Below, one piece after another: positions 1-8,264 of a stretch of DNA of 41,247 bases. Below the pieces are notes generated by a model. The model was given only the letters and a program-made list of their open reading frames with translations. It did no database searches and was not told where the DNA came from. Made by a program: the position numbers and the translations under genes. The DNA is from Candidatus Uhrbacteria bacterium (GTDB lineage: Bacteria > Patescibacteriota > Patescibacteriia > JACRJV01). The first letter of the stretch is position 1; each line of letters starts with the position of its first letter. Location: assembly GCA_016215325.1 (NCBI GenBank), contig JACRJV010000006.1:1-41247 (forward strand). Reading direction: 5' to 3'.

Positions 1-159
1 ACTTCACTGTGATTGAACTAGTCGTTGTACTAGCAGAGGCAGGGGCCGCTAAGGGGTATATTAGCGAAAACGGCTAGCTTGTACAGGCCTCCGCGGGCGA
101 CCCGACTTCGTCGGGAGATTTGATTGAAAATAGGTTCGAGCGGAGTCGTAAAGATGCTG

Positions 160-200
160 ATGAAAAAACTCTTCACCCTTGCGGTGAAGAGTTTTTTCAT
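160..200. terminator. Bidirectional Rho-independent terminator
   Basis: Perfect 18-bp inverted repeat ATGAAAAAACTCTTCACC-cttgc-GGTGAAGAGTTTTTTCAT with T/A runs on both strands. Confidence 0.85.
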
Positions 201-429
201 TTTGACGAGGGAGTCGGACGGGCAGGAACGATCCCGCCTTTCGCGAAAGGCGGGAGAGAGTCGGCGAAGATGCCAGTGGCATGTTCGCCGCTGCCCAGGG
301 CAAGGAGGTCCGACGGACATCGGACCGACGCGGAACTCCCCCTACCCGCTCCAAAAAACTCCAAGTAATCCTTGGTGTTTTTTGATACCAGCCTAAGGAC
401 GGTATCAGCTCTGTTGATAAGTGGAGTGG

Positions 430-513
430 TTTACATTTTCTCCGAACTATGCTATTCTATAAATACAAACGCCCCATCTGGCCGCAAGGCTCGCTGGGGT
501 TCTGTATTTATAG
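430..513 (+). promoter_or_regulatory. Promoter plus 5' hairpin upstream of the NYN-domain gene
   Basis: TTTACA (430-435), 17-nt spacer, TATTCT (453-458); then CTATAAATACA (457-467)/TGTATTTATAG (503-513) enclosing CCCCA/TGGGG. Confidence 0.45.
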
Positions 514-524
514 CCTGGCAACTT

Positions 525-1114
525 ATGCGCACCGTATTATACGTCGACGGAAATAATTTCCTAGGGAAATTGAGAGATGTGTTTAAAGAAGAACGCGCCC
601 AAGAACCTCTGTGGGATCAATATGACTTTGAATCCCTGTTTAAGCAGATCCTGAGCAACTTGAACACTGAAGAAAAACGAATCTATTTTGCGCGCCTGAA
701 AGAGCATCCAGAAACGAGAGAGAAATAAAAATACTGATTGAAGAACGGAGGCGACTGAAAACTCGCTTCGAACAAGCTGGTTTTACGGTTGTGCTCTCCG
801 GCACCGTGAGAGGGCATTACACACACGATAAGGATGGAAGAAATGTTTTGGTATTTAAAGAAAAAGGAGTGGATGTGGGCCTAGCTGTAGATATGGTATC
901 CGCAGCATGTAATAAAAATCTAAAGACAGCAATCATGGCCAGTTCTGATTCTGATCTTCAACCGGCGATACGCGAATTAAACAAGAGAGGCGTTGAATGT
1001 ATTTACCTCGGATTTGAACTACAACCTAACAAAGGTCTGACCTACACCACAAAAAGAACAATCCTCATACGGAACTCAGAGGTTCTACAATTCGCACAAC
1101 AACGATTAGTGTAG
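525..1114 (+). pseudogene. NYN-domain (LabA/DUF88-like) protein, frameshifted
   Basis: N-terminal part MRTVLYVDGNNFLGKLRDVF...YFARLKEHPETREK stops at ~728; the continuation EIKILIEERRRLKTRFEQAGFTVVLSGTVRGHYTHDKDGRNVLVFKEKGVDVGLAVDM...SSDSDLQPAI lies in another frame. Adding one base near 727 restores a single ORF. Confidence 0.7.
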
Positions 1115-1164
1115 CTGATAAGGACAAGCATCCCGCACTTGCTGGCCCACAATTTTACGGGTTA

Positions 1165-1250
1165 GAACTTTTTTGAAAAGGAAAAACCCTCGGTGACTCG
1201 CGCGTGCATTGCCGCGAGGCCGAGGGCTGTGGGGGGTGCGTTCGCCCCGT
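1165..1250 (-). terminator. Terminator of the 413-aa gene
   Basis: On the minus strand CCCTCGG...CCGAGGG stem followed by TTTTTCCTTTT. Confidence 0.55.
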
Positions 1251-1393
1251 ACGATAAGTTCCCTACTCACTCACGAAGGCGCAAGTCGAGCTGCCACTCA
1301 TTGCAGTGATACAGATGTCCTTGTGAAGAATCTCGATCGGAATCCATGTTCTGCTCATGTGAGCACTTCCTTAGTAATGTCTGGCCAGCTCGG

Positions 1394-2635
1394 CTACTCG
1401 TACTCGTCCTTCGTGTCCAAGTAGAAGGCAAAGTCGAGGCGGATAGCCTGCTTGAGGGCACGAGCCTTCTCGCGCAGTGCGTCCGCCTGCTCGATCTCAC
1501 CGACGTACTCAGCCAAGGCCGAGGCGATACCATAGTTTTTAGTTCCCTCTGCCTCCGCGACAGCGACGCGAGCCAGGCACTGGAGGGCTTCTTCTGCTTT
1601 CTCATCTTCGTCCTTGTTGCTGTCACCGCGGTACTCCGACCAGATGTCGAAGTTGCGGCCGAAGCGTCGCATCATGTAGGCGGCCGTTCCGACCCAGCCC
1701 TTGGCCAGGCAAGTCACAAAGTATGACTCGATGGTTTCAACCAGCTCCAGTTCCTTCCACGTCTCGTGGCTTGCCTGTCCGAACAGGAATCCCAGGATTT
1801 CGTCCATGTACCAGGCGCTGGCAAAGCCAGGCATGCGGTTCCCGAAACGGTTCTTGTTGCGGCGGCCGTGCACCAGGATGTTCTCGAAGTTCTTCTTCAG
1901 CATCATCATAGCGATGGTCGGAAACTCGAGTGGCTGACCCTGGAGCACGAGACCCTTCCAGTACTCTACGATGCAGATGTTGAGGAAGTTGTTCTTGATC
2001 CGAAACTCCAGCATCTTCTTCCAGCTCTCCTGGATCGCTTCAACGGTGCAGCCCGCCTCGAGCAGGTAGTTGATGACATCTTGGAGGGTGGAACTCTCCT
2101 TGGGCTCAGGCAGGATGGCGTTGATGAGGCTGTACAGGCGCTTGGCGTTGCCGCCCAAGTAGATGATGGCCGCATGCAGCATGCGTTTGAGCAGTTCCGT
2201 ATCTTCCGGCAGGTGCGTGCGCACCGCCATCAGGCCAGCATCCCACATGTCGCCGTAGCAGAACTGATGCACATCCGGGGCTGCCCAGTCACTGAGCATG
2301 CTCTCAGCCACTCGTCGCACCAGCTCCTTGCAGGCCTCTTCGTTGAGTTGCAGCCTTTGGCATTCCTCCTCGAGCGAGACGTCGACCGTCTTGTTTCCAC
2401 CGACGAAGTGGCGAATGTGCAGCCCCTCCGGCTTTCGCGAACTGCACATGAATACTACGTTCTTGACTCCCACGGGGTAGAGTGTGTTGAGGTCCATAGG
2501 ACCCGTTCCTCCTCGAGCTTTCTGAGTCGCGAACGTCTGGAAGGCGTTCACGTTGTACCTATAACCGTGTTGACAGCGCTTGCCGATGACATCGGGAAAT
2601 CCTTTTTTGCCGATAGAGAGCCTCCTTGTTAGCAT
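1394..2635 (-). CDS. Hypothetical protein, GC-rich orphan (413 aa; start uncertain)
   Basis: Long ORF with strong third-position GC; internal start candidate MDLNTLYPVGVKN preceded by GAGGAGG. Confidence 0.7.
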   Translation of the reverse strand: MLTRRLSIGKKGFPDVIGKRCQHGYRYNVNAFQTFATQKARGGTGPMDLNTLYPVGVKNVVFMCSSRKPEGLHIRHFVGGNKTVDVSLEEECQRLQLNEEACKELVRRVAESMLSDWAAPDVHQFCYGDMWDAGLMAVRTHLPEDTELLKRMLHAAIIYLGGNAKRLYSLINAILPEPKESSTLQDVINYLLEAGCTVEAIQESWKKMLEFRIKNNFLNICIVEYWKGLVLQGQPLEFPTIAMMMLKKNFENILVHGRRNKNRFGNRMPGFASAWYMDEILGFLFGQASHETWKELELVETIESYFVTCLAKGWVGTAAYMMRRFGRNFDIWSEYRGDSNKDEDEKAEEALQCLARVAVAEAEGTKNYGIASALAEYVGEIEQADALREKARALKQAIRLDFAFYLDTKDEYE

Positions 2636-2640
2636 TTATC

Positions 2641-2994
2641 TTACTCGCGGTGGCGCAAGACGAGCGGATGTCCATAATAGCAGTCGGCCGTTTCGAAGTC
2701 GTCTACCTGCTCCCACTGGCATTTTCGGTAGACGAACATGGCGATGACGAATTCGTTGAACTTGCTGCGAAAATTAGTGACAATGCAATATGGACGCAAT
2801 TCGCTCGGAAGATCTTGTGTATGGTCTGTGATCAGATGCACGATCTCCTCGCTATTTACAACTCGTCCATTGTTCATGCGACTGATCAATTCGCGGGCAT
2901 CAACCCACAGATCGCCGATACGCCGTTCTAGTATGCCAACAGCTTCGAACTTGCGACCCGCCAGCTCGAATTGAATGCAGATCTCACAGTGCAT
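2641..2994 (-). CDS. Hypothetical protein (117 aa)
   Basis: ORF with SD AAGGAGG 7 nt before ATG; 5 nt upstream of the next ORF in the same orientation. Confidence 0.7.
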   Translation of the reverse strand: MHCEICIQFELAGRKFEAVGILERRIGDLWVDARELISRMNNGRVVNSEEIVHLITDHTQDLPSELRPYCIVTNFRSKFNEFVIAMFVYRKCQWEQVDDFETADCYYGHPLVLRHRE

Positions 2995-3151
2995 GAGATC
3001 ACCTCCTTGTTAACGTGCATCCCATTCATCAAACCCCGAAGGATATCATGATTATTTTTACACGTCAATATTTACAACATGTTTTCTTTTTGTTTTTTGA
3101 TACAATCTTGATACTTCCAAATATTTACTTTATATACAGGCATTAAAATGC

Positions 3152-3201
3152 TTGACAATTTGTTTCTTTTTATGATATAATGTTGTTGTAAGTTACAACA
3201 A
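3152..3201 (+). promoter_or_regulatory. Consensus promoter with palindromic operator for the TrmB-family gene
   Basis: TTGACA (3152-3157), 18-nt spacer, TATAAT (3176-3181); perfect 9-bp inverted repeat TTGTTGTAA-g-TTACAACAA at 3183-3201. Confidence 0.75.
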
Positions 3202-3220
3202 TAAAATAAATCCATGTTCT

Positions 3221-3973
3221 ATGAATATGATCAAAACACTCGAAGGCATAGGGTTTCGAGAGGCTGAGGCGAAAATCTACATCTCTACTCTTGAGCTCGG
3301 CGCTGCCACCGCATCGAATATCGCTAAAAAGGCCCGTATTAAGAGGCCGAGCGCATATGTGCTGTTAGAAGCACTCATCAAAAAAGGCCATATCTCCACC
3401 TTTAAAAAAAGAGGGGTGACGTATTTCGGGGCACAAAACCCAAAACTGGTCATTGAATCCGCGTATGAGAAGGCGACAGAGGCGAAGTCTATTCTGCAGG
3501 ATTTGATGGCATTAGCCCCATCAGAGTTGAAGACAAGGCCGCGAGTGCAGTACTTTGAAGGCCACGATGGTCTTGTGGCTATTATGGAAGATACGTTGCA
3601 GGTGCCGAATAAGAAGATTTACGCCTATGCCGATGTCGAACTGGGGTGGAAAACGCTGGAAGACTATTATCCGACGTACATCAAGAAAAAGAATGAGCGG
3701 AAGATCGCTCCCCATGTCATCCTAGTGGATAATCCAATGGGGCGGCGTTTTAAAGAAAAGAGCCAGGAAGAACAGCGCTCTGTCCGGCTGGTGCCAAAAG
3801 AAAAATTTCCCATGAGCAATGAGATTAACATTTATGATGACAAGGTGTTTATTATTTCGCACAAAGACATGACCGGCGTGATTATCCAAAGTGAAGAAAT
3901 CGCCAATACGCAACGATCGATTTTCAAACTGGCATGGGAGGCCGCAGAAAAGTATGATTCCGCGTGTGTTTAA
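3221..3973 (+). CDS. TrmB-family transcriptional regulator
   Basis: N-terminal winged HTH (GFREAEAKIYISTLELGAATASNIAKKARIKRPSAYVLLEALIKKG) plus C-terminal TrmB-type effector region. Confidence 0.8.
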   Translation: MNMIKTLEGIGFREAEAKIYISTLELGAATASNIAKKARIKRPSAYVLLEALIKKGHISTFKKRGVTYFGAQNPKLVIESAYEKATEAKSILQDLMALAPSELKTRPRVQYFEGHDGLVAIMEDTLQVPNKKIYAYADVELGWKTLEDYYPTYIKKKNERKIAPHVILVDNPMGRRFKEKSQEEQRSVRLVPKEKFPMSNEINIYDDKVFIISHKDMTGVIIQSEEIANTQRSIFKLAWEAAEKYDSACV

Positions 3974-4253
3974 ACAAAAATCCCTGCGGAGACTCATAAC
4001 GTTTTTCTTGCACTAATCCAAAAGGTTCTAGCGACGTATACTACGCGCTCCAAGAAACCCCAGCATTAAGTTGGAGTTTTTTGGTACACCGTGAATCTAT
4101 TGACTCACTAATGGACAAGTCTTAAAGTGTCTGTAGCAGCGTGCCGATAGTATGAAAATATCTCGGGGATAAATCGATCGCTCTGATGGGTTTTGGTCGC
4201 ATCGCTCTATAGTAAAGTAGAAAAATATTTAAATGAAATGAAAAGTAAAAACT

Positions 4254-5306
4254 ATGTCGAACGTCTTTCTTGAAATCATTTTAATCATTGTTCTTATTAT
4301 CTTGAATGGGTGTTTTTCTTTATCAGAGATTGCCCTGTTAAGTGTTAAAAAAAGTCGGCTCAAATACCTTTCTCAACAAGGAGATAAAAGAGCACAGAAT
4401 GCTCTATTATTAACCCGTAAATCCCCCGAAATGCTTTCAACGATCCAGATTGGCATTACGGCGATTGGAATCTTCGCCGGCGCTTTTGGGGGGGCGACCA
4501 TAGCAGAATACATAGAAGGCTCATTGGTCCAATTTTCTTCTATTGCCGCGTATGGCGAGCCGATCAGTGTTGTGCTCGTTGTTATTGTTATCACGTATGT
4601 ATCTGTCATTATCGGGGAGCTTGTGCCCAAACAACTGGCTTTATCAAATCCGGAAGCGTTATCATTGAAAGTTGCGGGCTTCATCAAAACAATCATGAAC
4701 ATGGCAGCTCCTTTAGTGAAATTGCTTAGCGCTTCGAGCGCTCTATTACTGACGTTGCTTCGCGTCAAACCCGCCTCCGAACAGATTGTCACCGAAGAAG
4801 AAATCAAGCTTTTAATCGCCGAAGGTACAGAAAACGGCGTTTTTGAACGAGCGGAGCAAAAAATGGTGGAACGTATTTTTTATTTGGGAAATAGGCCAAT
4901 CAAAGATTTTATGACACCCCGCCAGGAAGTCGTTTGGCTCGATATCAACGATCCGATCGCGGTTATCAGGAAAAAAATAGCTGGCAGTGATCGATCTGTT
5001 TTCCCAGTTTCCAATGGCAACATTAATAACAACATCGGCGCTATTGAAATCAAGGATGTTCTCACGCATGTATTTGATCGCGGACTTGAACACATAGAAC
5101 TACGGTCGCTAGTACAGCCTGTCTTGCGCATTGAGTCTGATGTCCCGTCTCTTGTGGCCATTGAGCGACTGAAAAGATCCTCGATTAGCATCGTGCTGAT
5201 AACCGAAAAAATCACAAATAAAATTGTTGGTATCGTCAGCTTTCACGACATCCTTGAGGCCATTGTAGGGGAATTTTACAATGAATTATACCATGACCGT
5301 GGTTAA
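4254..5306 (+). CDS. CNNM/DUF21 transmembrane protein with CBS domains (CorB/HlyC-like)
   Basis: ILNGCFSLSEIALLSVKKSRLKYL...; MVERIFYLGNRPIKDFMTPRQEVVWLD CBS motif. Confidence 0.85.
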   Translation: MSNVFLEIILIIVLIILNGCFSLSEIALLSVKKSRLKYLSQQGDKRAQNALLLTRKSPEMLSTIQIGITAIGIFAGAFGGATIAEYIEGSLVQFSSIAAYGEPISVVLVVIVITYVSVIIGELVPKQLALSNPEALSLKVAGFIKTIMNMAAPLVKLLSASSALLLTLLRVKPASEQIVTEEEIKLLIAEGTENGVFERAEQKMVERIFYLGNRPIKDFMTPRQEVVWLDINDPIAVIRKKIAGSDRSVFPVSNGNINNNIGAIEIKDVLTHVFDRGLEHIELRSLVQPVLRIESDVPSLVAIERLKRSSISIVLITEKITNKIVGIVSFHDILEAIVGEFYNELYHDRG

Positions 5307-5694
5307 ACTCATGGACGCATCATTTGATGCTGTATCCATTCTGCCTATGCTATTTATCATTAAAGTATTCATTTCTGCTCTTATCATCGCCCTCGTTTCA
5401 GAACTGGGAAAACGGTTTAGCGCCGTTGCCGCTATTCTCGCCTCTCTTCCCCTTACGTCCATTCTTGCGATCCTCTGGCTCTATTATGATACAAAAAATG
5501 TTGAAACAATCCGCGCGCTCTCTCTCAATATCTTTTGGGCGGTACTCCCTTCGCTATTGTTTTTTATCGCACTCCCATCTTTTCTCAAGTGGGGCATGAA
5601 GTTTGAGTGGGCAATGTTTGGTGCTTCCATCGTGATGGTGCTTGGGTACACCGCTTATCTGTTTGTGTTAAAAAAATTCGGCATTGCGATATAA
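5281..5694 (+). CDS. Small integral membrane protein, DUF3147-like
   Basis: Four hydrophobic segments; GKRFSAVAAILASLPLTSILAILWLYYDT. Confidence 0.55.
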   Translation: MNYTMTVVKLMDASFDAVSILPMLFIIKVFISALIIALVSELGKRFSAVAAILASLPLTSILAILWLYYDTKNVETIRALSLNIFWAVLPSLLFFIALPSFLKWGMKFEWAMFGASIVMVLGYTAYLFVLKKFGIAI

Positions 5695-5708
5695 CAAGGA
5701 CCATGACC

Positions 5709-5750
5709 TTGACATCTTCGCGACAGTACAGTATTATACTAGTATACTAG
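5709..5750 (+). promoter_or_regulatory. trp promoter and TrpR operator
   Basis: TTGACA (5709-5714), 17-nt spacer, TATTAT (5732-5737), then CTAGTATACTAG (5739-5750), a perfect palindrome with the CTAG-N4-CTAG layout of trp operators. Confidence 0.8.
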
Positions 5751-5755
5751 AACAT

Positions 5756-6013
5756 ATGCACAACCCGCACATTACCGAATTGGTTGAGGCCATTGGCCGC
5801 CTCAAAAAGAACGATATTATACTCGCCTTCTTAAAAAATATTCTCACCCCGGCGGAGCTGGATGAAATCGCCACTCGGTTACAGATTTTTAAACTGCTCA
5901 AAAAAGGAGTTCCTCAGCGGGAAGTGGCCGAAAAACTCGGCGTGGGCATTGCCACCGTCAGCCGCGGGGCGCGGGAGTTAAAATATGGTGGACCAGGATT
6001 AAAAAATCTATGA
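5756..6013 (+). CDS. trpR: TrpR-family repressor
   Basis: LTPAELDEIATRLQIFKLLKKGVPQREVAEKLGVGIATVSRGARELKYG; TrpR HTH; operator upstream and trp genes downstream. Confidence 0.85.
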   Translation: MHNPHITELVEAIGRLKKNDIILAFLKNILTPAELDEIATRLQIFKLLKKGVPQREVAEKLGVGIATVSRGARELKYGGPGLKNL

Positions 6014-6075
6014 AGCAATCGATGAGTGCAATACAATGGTGGTGGACGATTTCTCAATCGCAACAGGGGTGTTGA
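6010..6075 (+). CDS. trpL: Trp leader peptide MKQSMSAIQWWWTISQSQQGC
   Basis: ATG overlaps the trpR stop (ATGA); TGG TGG TGG at 6037-6045; stop TGA 6073-6075; followed by antiterminator/terminator. Confidence 0.8.
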   Translation: MKQSMSAIQWWWTISQSQQGC

Positions 6076-6125
6076 TGGGATGTACTCGCGTGATTGCTCC
6101 CACTCCTCGGTTGCCGAGGTTTTTT
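6061..6125 (+). terminator. trp attenuator (antiterminator/terminator pair)
   Basis: Terminator CCTCGG-ttg-CCGAGG-TTTTTT (6105-6125); alternative pairing CAACAGGGGTG (6061-6071) with CACTCCTCGGTTG (6101-6113). Confidence 0.8.
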
Positions 6126-6145
6126 GTTTGTCCTCTGCCGTACTT

Positions 6146-7660
6146 ATGATCAACTATCAAACCATTCGCGCGGGCTCGCAGCAAATGCTGGAAGGGTCAA
6201 GTGTGTTCCCATACCAACAGCCGCATCTCATCTTCCAGCGTCTCTATCGTGCGCATGCGCACAAATTCTTGCTGGAGTCCAAAGACATCTCGCCGGTGTA
6301 TGGGCGCATGAGCCTGATCGGCATCGATCCGGTGTTGAAGATCACCGGCAAGGATGAAAAGTTTTGTATCGAATCACTCAATGAGCGCGCCTCCCTCTAC
6401 GCGAAGCATCTTGGGGAACATCAGCCCCCCTTGTGTGAAAGATTGGAACGTTCTGAGCATCGTATGGAGGGGGGTATCCGCCGGCAGAGCGGGGCGGTTG
6501 AGGAAACCGAGCGGTCAAAACAGCAAAATATTGTCCAGCTCATCCGCACGATTATCCAAACATTTTCGGTGGAAGAAAAAACATTTTTGGGGCTCTATGG
6601 CGCCTTCAGTTATGATGTGATCCGCCAATTTGAGGACATTGGCAGCACTCTGCCGGAAAACGATATCAATGACTTTACGTTTTTCCTCTACGATACTTTT
6701 CTGCTGTTTGATCATCTCAAACAGAGAAATGAAATTATTGTGTATCGGAGAACGACGCAAGAGTGCGAGCGCAACATCAGCAGCATCCAATCATATATTA
6801 TCGGCGAACAACCCGCGGATGCGCAATCGTACCAGATCCGGGAACCCCTGTTTGCACTTGATCAGCAAGCGTACGAGGGTTTGGTAGGCGCTGCTAAGCA
6901 ATATGCCGAGCAAGGGGAACTGTTTGAGGTGGTGTTTTCCAACACCTTGACCGCTCGCTTCGATGGGAATCCTTTTGCCCTGTACCTCGCCTACCGCAAT
7001 GCCAATCCTTCCCCGTATCTCTTTTACATGGATTTCGGCACAGAGCAGTTGGTGGGAGCGTCGCCGGAGATGATGGTGCGATGCGAGCGGGGGGTTGTGA
7101 GCCTTCGGCCCATTTCTGGGACGGCCAAACGAGGAGAGGATCCGGTCGAAGACCACGAGAATATGCTTTTACTTCTATCTGATCCCAAAGAGCGGGCAGA
7201 ATTGGATATGTTGATCGACCTCGGGCGGAATGATTTAAGCCGCGTGTGCGAACCGGGTGTTGCGATCACCGATTACCGCTTTGTCGAAAAATATTCCCGC
7301 GTGATGCACACGGTGGCGCATCTCACCGGGAAATTGCGGGCAGACTATACCGCGCTGGACGCCTTGATCGCTTGTTTGAATGCGGGAACTTTGACCGGTG
7401 CCCCGAAGGTTGCGGCCATGCGGATGATTGAACGACACGAAAAAGAACGCCGCGGCTATTATGGCGGCACGATTGGGTATCTCACGTTCTCCGGCGACAT
7501 GGACACCGGCATCATCATCCGGACAGCCCATATCAAAGGGAATGTCTTGCGATTCCAGGTGGGGGCAACGCTCCTGTATGATTCGGTGCCAGAAAAAGAA
7601 TACCAGGAAACACTGAATAAAGCAGATGCGTTTTTAAAAACGTTTTCGAGTAGTCGTTAG
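6146..7660 (+). CDS. trpE: Anthranilate synthase component I
   Basis: Chorismate-binding domain motifs: LVGASPEMMVRCERGVVSLRPISGTAKRGE, AELDMLIDLGRNDLSRV, GAPKVAAMRMIE. Confidence 0.93.
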   Translation: MINYQTIRAGSQQMLEGSSVFPYQQPHLIFQRLYRAHAHKFLLESKDISPVYGRMSLIGIDPVLKITGKDEKFCIESLNERASLYAKHLGEHQPPLCERLERSEHRMEGGIRRQSGAVEETERSKQQNIVQLIRTIIQTFSVEEKTFLGLYGAFSYDVIRQFEDIGSTLPENDINDFTFFLYDTFLLFDHLKQRNEIIVYRRTTQECERNISSIQSYIIGEQPADAQSYQIREPLFALDQQAYEGLVGAAKQYAEQGELFEVVFSNTLTARFDGNPFALYLAYRNANPSPYLFYMDFGTEQLVGASPEMMVRCERGVVSLRPISGTAKRGEDPVEDHENMLLLLSDPKERAELDMLIDLGRNDLSRVCEPGVAITDYRFVEKYSRVMHTVAHLTGKLRADYTALDALIACLNAGTLTGAPKVAAMRMIERHEKERRGYYGGTIGYLTFSGDMDTGIIIRTAHIKGNVLRFQVGATLLYDSVPEKEYQETLNKADAFLKTFSSSR

Positions 7661-7697
7661 CGAACCCCGTGTTTCGCAATCTAAATAGTTCTGTGAT

Positions 7698-8264
7698 ATG
7701 CGCTACAAGAATATCCTCATCATCGACAATTTTGATTCGTTCACCTTTAACCTGGCGGATTATTTTAAGCAGTTGGGCTGCATCGTCCACGTGTATCGTA
7801 ATGCCATCGATCCGCAAGTGATCGAAACAATCGCCCCCGACCTGATCGCCCTCTCCCCCGGGCCGTCGGTGCCGAAAAATGCCGGCAATCTCATGAAAAT
7901 TATCGAGCAGTATTATTCCCGCTATCCGATGTTTGGGGTCTGCTTGGGGCATGAAGCCTTGATCGAATATTTTGGAGGGTCGCTTAAATTTGTCGACCCC
8001 GTGCATGGGAGATCATCAAAAATACATCATGATGGCAAAGGGATATTCCAAGGGGTCGATCAGGATTTTGATGCCGGGCGGTATCATTCGTTGGCGGCAG
8101 ACGCTGTACCAGATTGTTTTGAAGTGTCGGCAACAACCGGAGATCTTGTGATGGCCATCCGCCATAAGAGCTTGCCCATTGATGGGGTGCAGTTCCATCC
8201 CGAGTCGGTGCTTACCATGAAGAAAGGGAATGGGTTTCGGATGATTGAAAATCTTATCACATGA
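7698..8264 (+). CDS. trpG: Anthranilate synthase component II (glutamine amidotransferase)
   Basis: IDNFDSFTFNLADYF, MFGVCLGHEALIEYFGG, QFHPES. Confidence 0.93.
   Translation: MRYKNILIIDNFDSFTFNLADYFKQLGCIVHVYRNAIDPQVIETIAPDLIALSPGPSVPKNAGNLMKIIEQYYSRYPMFGVCLGHEALIEYFGGSLKFVDPVHGRSSKIHHDGKGIFQGVDQDFDAGRYHSLAADAVPDCFEVSATTGDLVMAIRHKSLPIDGVQFHPESVLTMKKGNGFRMIENLIT

Noticed and set aside
1766-2632. 288-aa plus-strand ORF antisense to the 413-aa gene
   Set aside because: Typical shadow ORF in GC-rich coding sequence; the minus-strand ORF has the better SD and terminator
6026-6145. Extended N-terminus of TrpE (ORF track start 6026)
   Set aside because: This segment is the attenuator leader; TrpE similarity begins at MINYQTIRAG (6146)
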